Shown here one piece after another: positions 36,701-48,700 of a stretch of 64,000 nucleotides of DNA (its first letter is position 1; each line of letters begins with the position of its first letter). A model generated the notes under the pieces. That model worked only from the letters and a program-made list of their open reading frames with translations, was not told the origin of the DNA and did not search any database. The stretch spans positions 12,464,501 to 12,528,500 of the forward strand of contig NC_091975.1 in NCBI RefSeq assembly GCF_036711975.1, given 5' to 3'. The position numbers and the translations under genes were made by a program. This stretch comes from Onthophagus taurus (Eukaryota > Arthropoda > Insecta > Coleoptera > Scarabaeidae).

Positions 36701-39700
36701 ATATCATTTTTTGAAATTCCAATATTTTAATTTTAATTTATTTTATTTTATTAGATTGAAAAAACATAGTTAATTTTCAAAAAATCATAATTTTTTTATT
36801 TATGATAATGAAGAAGCGATTTATGGCTCAAATTGAAGCTGAAGATGTCTTCTTTCGAAATCTGTATGTTGTTTAAAAACTTGATATAAAAAAATTTTTA
36901 GAAAAAAGCTTTCTTAGATAATTTGATTAGGTTTAAAAAAATAGTTAATTTTTAAAAAATCATAACTTTTTTATTTATGATAATGAAGAAGCGATTTATG
37001 GCTCAAATTGAAGCTGAAGATGTCTTCTTTCGAAATCTGTATGTTGTTTAAAAACTTTATTCAAAAAAAATTTGAGAAAAAAGCTTTCTTAGATAATTTG
37101 ATTAGGTTTAAAAAAAATAGTTAATTTTCAAAAAATCATAACTTTTTTATTTATGATAATGAAGAAGCGGTTTATGGCTCAAATTGAAGCTGAAGATGTC
37201 TTCTTTCGAAATCTATGTAGTTTAAAACTTTTATATAAAAAAATTTTGAGAAAAAAGCTTTCTTAGATAATTTGATTAGGTTTAAAAAAAACTGTTAATT
37301 TTCAAAAAATCATAACTTTTTTATTTGTGATAACGAAGAAGCGATTTATGGCTCAAATTGAAGCTGAAGATGTCTTCTTTCGAAATCTGTATGTAGTTTT
37401 AAAATTTTATATAAAAAAAATTTCAGAAAAAAGCTTTTTTAGATAATTTTATTAAAATAGTTAATTTTCAAAAAATCATAACTTTTTTATTTATGATAAT
37501 GAAGAAGCGATTTATGGCTCAAATTGAAGCTGAAGATGTCTTCTTTCGAAATCTGTATGTTGTTTAAAAACTTTATTTAAAAAAATTTTGAGAAAAAAGC
37601 TTTCTTAGATAATTTGATTAGGTTTAAAAAAAATAGTTAATTTTCAAAAAATCATAACTTTTTTATTTATGATTACGAAGAAGCGATTTATGGCTCAAAT
37701 TGAAGCCGAAGATGTCTTCTTTCGAAATCTGTATGTAGTTTTAAAATTTTATATAAAAAAAATTTCAGAAAAAAGCTTTTTTAGATAATTTTATTAAAAT
37801 AGTTAATTTTCAAAAAATCATAACTTTTTTATTTATGATAATGAAGAAGCGATTTATATCTCAAATTGAAGCTGAAGATGTCTTCTTTTGAAATCTGTAT
37901 GTTGTTTAAAAACTTTATATAAAAAAATGTTGAGAAAAAAGCTTTCTTAGATAATTTGATTAGGTTTAAAAAAATAGTTAATTTTTAAAAAATCATAACT
38001 TTTTTATTTATGATAATGAAGAAGCGATTTATGGCTCAAATTGAAGCTGAAGATGTCTTCTTTCGAAATCTGTATGTTGTTTAAAAACTTTATACAAAAA
38101 AAATTTGAGAAAAAAGCTTTCTTAGATAATTTGATTAGGTTTAAAAAAAATAGTTAATTTTCAAAAAATCATAACTTTTTTATTTATGATAATGAAGAAG
38201 CGGTTTATATCTCAAATTGAAGCTGAAGATGTCTTCTTTCGAAATCTATGTAGTTTAAAACTTTTATATAAAAAAATTTTGAGAAAAAAGCTTTCTTAGA
38301 TAATTTGATTAGGTTTAAAAAAAATTGTTAATTTTCAAAAAATCATAACATTTTTATTTATGATAATGAAGAAGCGATTTATGGCTCAAATTGAAGCTGA
38401 AGATGTCTTCTTTCGAAATCTGTATGTTGTTTAAAAATTTTATATAAAAAAATTTTCAGAAAAAAGCTTTTTTAGATAATTTTATTAAAATAGTTAATTT
38501 TCAAAAAATCATAACTTTTTTATTTATGATAATGAAGAAGCGGTTTATGGCTCAAATTGAAGCTGAAGATGTCTTCTTTCGAAATCTGTATGTTGTTTAA
38601 AAACTTTATACAAAAAAAATTTGAGAAAAAAGCTTTCTTAGATAATTTGATTAGGTTTAAAAAAAATAGTTAATTTTCAAAAAATCATAACTTTTTTATT
38701 TATGATAATGAAGAAGCGATTTATGGCTCAAATTGAAGCTGAAGATGTCTTCTTTCGAAATCTGTATGTAGTTTAAAACTTTTATATAAAAAAATTTTGA
38801 GAAAAAAGCTTTCTTAGATAATTTGATTAGGTTTAAAAAAAATAGTTAATTTTCAAAAAATCATAACATTTTTATTTATGATAATGAAGAAGCGATTTAT
38901 GGCTCAAATTGAAGCTGAAGATGTCTTCTTTCGAAATCTGTATGTTGTTTAAAAATTTTATATAACAAAATTTTAGAAAAAAGCTTTTTTAGATAATTTT
39001 ATTAAAATAGTTAATTTTCAAAAAATCATAACTTTTTTATTTATGATAGTGAAGAAGCGATTTATGGCTCAAATTGAAGCTGAAGATGTCTTCTTTCGAA
39101 ATCTGTATGTAATTTAAAACTTTTATATAAAAAAATGTTGAGAAAAAAGCTTTCTTAGATAATTTGATTAGGTTTAAAAAAAATAGTTAATTTTCAAAAA
39201 ATCATAACATTTTTATTTATGATAATGAAGAAGCGATTTATGGCTCAAATTGAAGCTGAAGATGTCTTCTTTCGAAATCTGTATGTTGTTTAAAAATTTT
39301 ATATAACAAAATTTTAGAAAAAAGCTTTTTTAGATAATTTTATTAAAATAGTTAATTTTCAAAAAATCATAACTTTTTTATTTATGATAGTGAAGAAGCG
39401 ATTTATGGCTCAAATTGAAGCTGAAGATGTCTTCTTTCGAAATCTGTATGTTGTTTAAAAACTTTATATAAAAAAATTTTGAGAAAAAAGCTTTCTTAGA
39501 TAATTTGATTAGGTTTAAAAAAAATAGTTAATTTTCAAAAAATCATAACATTTTTATTTATGATAATGAAGAAGCGATTTATGGCTCAAATTGAAGCTGA
39601 AGATGTCTTCTTTCGAAATCTGTATGTTGTTTAAAAATTTTATATAAAAAAATTTTGAGAAAAAAGCTTTCTTAGATAATTTGATTAGGTTTAAAAAAAA

Positions 39701-42700
39701 TAGTTAATTTTCAAAAAATCATAACATTTTTATTTATGATAATGAAGAAGCGATTTATGGCTCAAATTGAAGCTGAAGATGTCTTCTTTCGAAATCTGTG
39801 TTGTTTAAAAATTTTATATAACAAAATTTTAGAAAAAAGCTTTTTTAGATAATTTTATTAAAATAGTTAATTTTCAAAAAATCATAACTTTTTTATTTAT
39901 GATAATGAAGAAGCGATTTATGGCTCAAATTGAAGCTGAAGATGTCTTCTTTCGAAATCTGTATGTTGTTTAAAAACTTTATATAAAAAAATTTTGAGAA
40001 AAAAGCTTTCTTAGATAATTTGATTAGATTAAATTTGTCCTTAAAATCTTTAACCGTAATTTTATATCATACAACAACGATTTTATCATATACTTTCCTT
40101 TATGTACTTTCCATACTGCAGATTTTTTGGATAAGGTATTTAATCATTCAAAATACTTTCCAGTATATCGATTTATTAAAATCGAAATTCCTAAAGCAAT
40201 ACATTTATTTTATGATTTTATTTTACAGTCTAGGGTCACAAATTTATCGTTTGGCGATCGAAACTTCCACATATTCTACCAACTACTCTCAGGCGCAGAC
40301 ATCCAACTCCTAAGTAAAACCAAATACTTCATTCAAAATAATTATAATAAAAAAAAAACAATCTTTTAGAATGTCTTAAATTGCAACGAAACGTTGAGCA
40401 ATACGAAATTTTGCAATCCCACGACGAGCACGTTCCCACCCAAACCGACGAAAAAGACAAGCAACTTTTCGTGTATACAAAAAACGCTTTAGAAATTCTC
40501 AACTTTGCACCAGAGGAGGTTCTAAATATCTTCCAGGTAATCGCAGTTATTTTAAAATTGGGGAATTTAAAATTCGTTCCTTGCAATAACATCGATGGAA
40601 CGGAAGGTTGTTGCATCGCAAACGATTATGGTAAGTAATTATTAATTAATAACTTTGGAGCGAGCGCTTGTCATAAATTTTATGAGATCAGATCTAACTT
40701 ACACTAGATATTTGGGAATCGGAGCATGTTGTCAAAAAACTTTTGGAACGAAAGTTGTAGCAAATTTTGATCTTAACAATATTGCTCTCTTACATTTTTG
40801 CTCTCAGATGCGTCAATATTGAGATAAATCGAAATTTTAAAAATTTGATAAATTTTCTTGTTTTACGATTAGCTAATGGTAACATTTGGGAATCGGAGCA
40901 TGTTATCAAAAACCTTTTAGAACAAAAGTTGTTGCAAATTTTGTTCTTAACAATATTGCTCTTTTGTATTTTTGCTCTCAGATGCATCAATATTGAGATA
41001 AATACGAAAATTTAAAAATTTTATGAATTTTCTTGTTTTACTAATAGCTAATGGTAACATTTGGGAATCGGAGCATGTTATCAAAAAACTTTTAGAACAA
41101 AAGTTGTTGCAAATTTTGTTCTTAACAATATTGCTCTCTTGTATTTTTGCTCTCAGATGCGTCAATATTGAGAAAAATTTAAAAATTTGATGAATTTTCT
41201 TGTTTTACTATTAGCTAATAGTAACATTTGGGAATCGGAGCATGTTATCAAAAAACTTTTAGAACAAAAGTTGTTGCAAATTTTGTTCTTAACAATATTG
41301 CTCTCTTGTATTTTTGCTCTCAGATGCGTCAATATTGAGAAAAATTTTAAAATTTGATGAATTTTCTTGTTTTACTATTAGCTAATGGTAACATTTGGGA
41401 ATGGAAGCATGTTATCAAAAAACTTTTAGAACATAAGTTGTTGCAAATTTTGTTCTTAACAATATTGCTCTCTTGTATTTTTGCTCTCAGATGCGTCAAT
41501 ATTGAGAAAAATTTTAAAATTTGATGAATTTCCTTGTTTTATTATTAGCTAATGGTAACATTTGGGAATCGGAGCATGTTATCAAAAAACTTTTAGAACA
41601 AAAGTTGTTGCAAATTTTGTTCTTAACAATATTGCTCTCTTGTATTTTTGCTCTCAGATGCGTCAATATTGAGAAAAATACGAAAATTTAAAAATTTGAT
41701 GAATTTTCTTGTTTTACTATTAGCTAATGGTAACATTTGGGAATCGGAGCATGCTATCAAAAAACTTTTAGAACAAAAGTTGTTGCAAATTTTGTTCTTA
41801 ACAATATTGATCTCTTGTATTTTTGCTCTCAGATGCGTCAATATTGAAAAAAATACGAAAATTAAAAAATTTTATAAATTTCCTTGTTTTATTATTAGCT
41901 AATAGTAACATTCGGGAATTGAAGCATGTTATAAAAAAACTTTTAGAACAAAAGTTGTTGCAAATTTTGTGCTTAACAATATTGCTCTCTTGTATTTTTG
42001 CTCTCAGATGCGTGAATATTGAGAAAAATACGAAAATTTAAAAATTTGATGAATTTTCTAGTTGTACTATTAGCTAATGGTAACATTTGGAAATCGGGGC
42101 ATGTTCTCAAAAACCTTTTAGAACAAAAGTTGTTGCAAATTTTATTCTTAACAATATTGCACTGTTGTATTTTTGCTCTCATATGCGTCAATATTGAGAA
42201 AAATACGAAAATTTAAAAATTTGATGAATTTCCTTCTTTTACTATTAGCTAATGGTAACATTTGGGAATCGGAGCATGTTATCAAAAAACTTTTAGAACA
42301 AAAGTTGTTGCAAATTTTGTTCTTAACAATATTGCTCTCTTATATTTTTGCTTTCAGATGCGTCAATATTGAGAAAAATACGAAAATTTAAAAATTTGAT
42401 GAATTTTCTTGTTTTACTATTAGCTAATGGTAACATTTGGGAATCGGAGCATGCTATCAAAAAACTTTTACAACAAAAGTTGTTGCAAATTTTGTTCTTA
42501 ACAATATTGCTCTCTTGTATTTTTGCTCTCAGATGCGTCAATATTGAAAAAAATACGAAAATTAAAAAATTTTATAAATTTCCTTGTTTTATTATTAGCT
42601 AATAGTAACATTCGGGAATTGAAGCATGTTATAAAAAAACTTTTAGAACAAAAGTTGTTGCAAATTTTGTGCTTAACAATATTGCTCTCTTGTATTTTTG

Positions 42701-45700
42701 CTCTCAGATGCGTCAATATTGACAAAAATATGAAAATTTGATGAATTTCCTTGTTTTACTATTAGCTAATAGTAACATTCGGGAATTGGAGCATGGTATC
42801 AAAAAACTTTTGGAACAAAAGTTGTAGCAAATTTTGTTCTTAACAATATTCCTCTCTTGCATTTTTGCTCTCAAATGCGTCAATATTGACAAAAATACGA
42901 AAATTTAAAAATTTTATGAATTTTCTTGTTTTACTATTAGCTAATGGTAACATTTGGGAATCGGAGCATGTTATCAAAAAACTTTTAGAACAAAAGTTGT
43001 TGCAAATTTTGTTCTTAACAATATTGCTCTCTTGTATATTTGCTCTCAGATTTGTCAATATTGAGAAAAATACGAAAATTTTAGAATTTGATGAATTTTC
43101 TTGTTTTACTATTAGCTAATGGTAACATTTGGGAATCGGAGCATGTTACAAAAAAACTTTTGGAACAAAAGTTGTAGCAAATTTTGCTCAAACACAAAAA
43201 TATTAAAATTTTTACAACCTTTTGCAATCGTGTAATTTTTTTTGTCACTGCCAAACTAGAATTGTGTGTTCTCATCGTGTTCCGTAGGCCACGTTGAGCA
43301 TCTTAGGAACAAAGAATGTCGAAAAAATTAAAAATCGCGAATTTATGACTTAAGGAAGTTAGTACTTAGTCATTGCCAAAATTGAAATGTGTGTATTAGT
43401 CGTGTTCCCAAGCATATTTTACGTAGTCTAGAAGCAAAAAATTTTCAAAAATTAAAATTTTACATTTATTGCTACATTTTGCAATGGTGTAATTTTTTTT
43501 GATACTGCCAAATTAGAATTGTGTGTGCTCATCGTGTTCCTTAGGTCAAGTTGAACATTTTAGGAACAAAAAAAACGAAAAAATTTTAAATTTGACTTGT
43601 AGTAATAGATGACCAAAAGTGTCTAAAAGATATTTAATGGTCCCTATGGTTATTAAATAGTGTCTAAACGCTTTCTAGACAGTGATAAAGATTTCCAGAG
43701 CATTTTTGAAGATGTCCGGAAACTTTTTAATGATTTCTCAAGTCGGCTAAATTAGGTCTCATAAACTTTATGACCGCTCGATGGTTAATTATTAAATAAA
43801 ATCACTAAACAAAAAGTTTTTTTAGAATTATACGACGTCTGCGAAATTTTAAACGTCGAATTCAAATGGTTACAACGGAGTTTAACGAGTCGGTATTTAG
43901 ACGAGGGTATTTTGGCCGAATTAAACTCGTTCGAAGCGTCAAAAACGAACGACTCGCTCTGCAGGATATTGTACAGCCGATTGTTTACGTGGCTTGTTAA
44001 TAAAATCAACGACAAACTAAAAGTATAAAAAACAAATTTGGCAAAATAAATTAATTTAGTTGATTGGGTTTAAGGTTTCGAGACAAACGCGGTGTAATAA
44101 ACGTAAAGTTTTGGGCGTTTTAGATTTCTACGGGTTTGAAACGTTCGAAAATAACGGGTTGGAACAGTTGCTCATTAATTATTGCAATGAAAAGCTGCAA
44201 CAGGCGATTTTGATGTGCACGTTGAAGGAGGAGCAGGAAGAAATTGTTAAGGAGGGGCTGGAGTGGACTAGGATTGAGTATTTTAGTAATGGGTACATTT
44301 TTTTATTTACTAAATCGATTTTTTTTGAGTGTTTGATTAATTTTATTTGCAGCAGCATATGTCAGCTGTTAGAGCACGAAACTCATGGAATTTTGTCGCT
44401 ATTGGAGGAACCGACGTCGCATTCCGATCAAGGGTACTTAACGAGGATAGAGCAATGCTGCGCTGGACACTCACATTGCTTAATTGGGGACCCCATCATT
44501 CCAAAGAGCAGCTTCCAGTAAGTGAAATTATTTTATTATTTATTGCAGTATAGGTGATATCTCAAAAACTAAGAGTGGGGGAAAAAAGTGTTGTTATTAA
44601 AAAAAAATCGGTAACATCCCCAAAAACATTTCCCACCACCCTTTATATTCCACCATTTATTATTTCTAATTTATTTGAGTATAACCCAAAAAGCGCCATT
44701 TTGACGGTTTCAACAACACTGAGGTGATATCTCAAAAACTAATTGTGGGGGAATAAAGTTTTGTTATTAAAAAATATTCGGTAACATCCCCAAAAACATT
44801 TCCCATTACCCTTTATATTCCACCATTTATTATTTCTAATTTATTTGAGTATAACCCAAAAAGCGTCATTTTGACGCTCTCAACAACACTGAGGTGATAT
44901 CTCAAAAACTAATTGTGGGGTAATAAAGTTTTGTTATTAAAAAATATTCGGTAACATCCCCAAAAACATTTCCCATCACCCTTTATATTCCACCATTTAT
45001 TATTTCTAATTTATTTGAGTATAACCTAAAAAACGCCATTTTGATTGTTTCAACAGCAATGAGGTGATAACTCAAAAACTAAGAGTGTGGTAAAAAGTCT
45101 TGTTATTAAAAAATATTCGGTAACATCCCCAAAAACATTTCCCATCATCCTTTATATTCCAGCATTTATTATTTCTAATTTATTTGAGTATAACCCAAAA
45201 AACGCCATTTTGACGGTTTCAACAACACTGAGGCGATATCTCAAAAACTAAGAGTGTGGGAAAAAAGTTTTGTTATTAAAAAATATTCGGTAACATCCCC
45301 AAAAACGTTTCCCATCATCCTTTATATTCCAGCATTTATTATTTCTAATTTATTTGAGTTTAACCTAAAAAACGCCATTTTGGCGGTTTCAACAACACTG
45401 AGGTGATATCTCAAAAACTAAGAGTGGGGGAAAAAAGATTTGTTATTAAAAACTATTCGGTAACTTCCCCAAAAACATTTTCCATCACCCTTTATATTCC
45501 AGCATTAACAATTTCTAATTTATTTGAGGATAACCTAAAAAACGCCATTTTGACTCTTTCAACGGCAATGAGGTGATATCTCAAAAACTAATTGTGGGGC
45601 AAAAAAGTTTTGTTATTAAAAAATATTCGGTAACATCCCCAAAAACATTTCCCACCACCCTTTATATTTCACCATTTATTATTTCTAATTTATTTGAGTA

Positions 45701-48700
45701 TAACCCAAAAAACGCCATTTTGACGCTCTCAACAACACTAAGGTGATATCTCAAAAACTAAGAGTGTGGGAAAAAAGTTTTGTTATTAAAAAATATTCGG
45801 TAACATCCCCAGAAACATTTCCCACCACCCTTTATATTCCAGCATTTATTATTTCTAATTTATTTGAGGATAACCTAAAAAACGCCATTTTGACTCTTTC
45901 AACAGCAATGAGGTGATATCTCAAAAACTAAGAGTGTGGGAAAAAAGTTTTGTTATTAAAAAATATTCGGTAACATCCCCAAAAACATTTCCCATTACCC
46001 TTTATATTCCACCATTTATTATTTCTAATTTATTTGAGTATAACCCAAAAAGCGTCATTTTGACGCTCTCAACAACACTGAGGTGATATCTCAAAAACTA
46101 ATTGTGGGGGAATAAAGGTTTGTTATTAAAAAATATTCGGTAACATCCCCAAAAACATTTCCCACCACCCTTTATATTCCAGCATTTATCATTTCTAATT
46201 TATTTGAGTATAACACAAAAACGACATTTTGACACTCTCAACAACACTGAGGTGATATCTCAAAAACTAAGAGTGTGGGAAAAAAGTTTTGTTATTAAAG
46301 AATATTCGGTAACATCCCCAAAAACATTTCCCACCACCCTTTATATTCCAGCATTTATTATTTCTAATTTATTTGAGTATAACACAAAAAACGACATTTT
46401 GACGCTCTCAACAACACTGAGGTGATATCTCAAAAACTAAGAGTGTCTGAAAAAAGTTTTGTTATTAAAAAATATTCGGTAACACCCCCAAAAACATTTC
46501 CCATCACCCTTTATATTCCACCATTTATTATTTGTAATTTATTTGAGTATAACCCAAAAAACGCCATTTTAACGTTTTCAACAACACTCAGGTGATATCT
46601 CTATATCTGATTTTTGATTAAATCAATAATAAGGATATTACCTCAAAAATATTAATTTTTATACTATTCAGAGAGAAATTAATATTTCAAATTAGCAAAA
46701 AATTTTATTAACAAACACTGTTCCTGAGGCAATTATAAACAAATTTTGTTAACAAAATTTTTTGATTAAATCAAAAATAAGGATATTACCTCAAAAATAT
46801 TAATTTTTATACTATTCAGAGGGAAATTAAAATTTCAAGTTAGCAAAAAATTTTATTAGCAAACTCTTTTCCTGGAGTAATTCTAAACAGATTTTGTTAA
46901 CAACATTTTTTGATTAAATCAATAATAAGGATATTACCTCAAAAATATTAATTTTTGTACCATACTATTCAGTGGGAAATTAAAATTTCAAGTTAGCAAA
47001 AAATTTTATTAACAAACTCTGTTCCTGGAGTAATTCTAAACAAATTTTGTTAACAACATTTTTGATTATATCAACAATAAGGATATAACCTCAAAAATAT
47101 TAATTTTTGTAGCATACTATTCAGTGGGAAATTAAAATTTCAAGTTAGAAAAAAATTGTGTTAACAGAAATTGTTCCTGAAACAATTCTAAACAAGCCTT
47201 GTCAACAATTTTTTTTTGATTTAATCAATAATTAAAGAGATAACCTCAAAATAATAATTTTTCCGTTTTTATACATAATTATACTTACGTTAGATGCTTA
47301 ATTAATAGAGATGTAAATTTTTTTTATTAAGATAATTGATTCAAAATCGAAATTGAAACAAGTTTTATTTAAAACATTTTTTGATAAAAACAATAATTAT
47401 CGAGATAATTAATTTTGGTGGCATACTATTCAGAGGGAAATTAAAATTTCAAGTTAGCGAAAAATTTTATTAACAAACACTGTTCCTGGAGTAATTCTAA
47501 ACAAATTTTGTTAACAACATTTTTGATTAAATCAACAATAAGGATATAACCTCAAAAATATTAATTTTGATACTATTCAGAGGGAAATTAAAATTTCCAG
47601 TTTGCAAAAAATTTTATTAACAAACACTGTTCCTGGAGTAATTCTAAACAAATTTTGTTAACAACATTTTTTGATTAAATCAATAATAAGGATATTACCT
47701 CAAAAATATTAATTTTTATACTATTCAGAGGGAAATTAAAATTTCAAGTTAGCAAAAAATTTTATTAACAAATACTGTTCCTGGGGTAAATCTAAACAAA
47801 TTTTGTTAACAACATTTTTTGATTAAATGAAAAATAAGGATATAACCTCAAAAATATTAATTTTTATACTATTTATAGGGAAATTAAAATTTCAAGTTAG
47901 CAAAAAATTTTATTAACAAATACTGTTCCTGGGGTAAATCTAAACAAATTTTGTTAACAACATTTTTTGATTAAATGAAAAATAAGGATATAACCTCAAA
48001 GGATTAATTTTTATACTATTCAGAGGGAAATTAAAATTTCAAGTAAGCAAAAAATTTTATTAACAAACACTGTTCCTGAGGTAGTTCTAAACAAGTTTTG
48101 TTAATAAAAATTTTTGATTAAATCAACAATAAGGTTATAACCTCAAAGGATTAATTTTTATACTATTCAGAGGGAAATTAAAATTTCAAGTTAGCAAAAA
48201 ATTTTATTAACAAACACTGTTCCTGAAGTAATTTTAAACAAATTTTGTTAATAAAAATTTTGGATTAAATCAACAATAAGGATATAACCTCAAAAATATT
48301 AATTTTTATACTATTCAGAGGGAAATTAAAATTTCAAGTTAGCAAAAAATTTTATTAACAAACGCTGTTCCTGAAGTAATTCTAAACAAATTTTGTTAAC
48401 AACATTTTTTGATTAAATCAATAATAAGGATATTACCTCAAAAAATTAATTTTTATACTATTCGGAGGGAAATTAAAATTTCAAGTTAGCAAAAAATTTT
48501 GTTAACAAACTGTTCCTGAGGGAATTCTAAACAAATTTTGTTAATAAAAATTTTTGATTCGATCAAAAAAAATGTTATGTATATATTTTTATATACAGTG
48601 TGTCCCCGGATAGGTGAAACGACTCTTATAAAACGTAATTTTTTTTCGATATTAACTGTCATCTTTTGGGGTTCAGGCCTGCTTGATTAAAGACTAATTT

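Noticed and set aside
40767..43275. Many 60-95 codon frames on both strands, for example the recurring MTHLRAK... and MLSDASILRK... peptides
   Set aside because: Direct by-products of the satellite C monomer, overlapping each other on opposite strands and reset by the non-multiple-of-three unit length.
46204..46425. 73-codon + strand frame
   Set aside because: Spans satellite E monomers; 170 bp units do not keep a frame.
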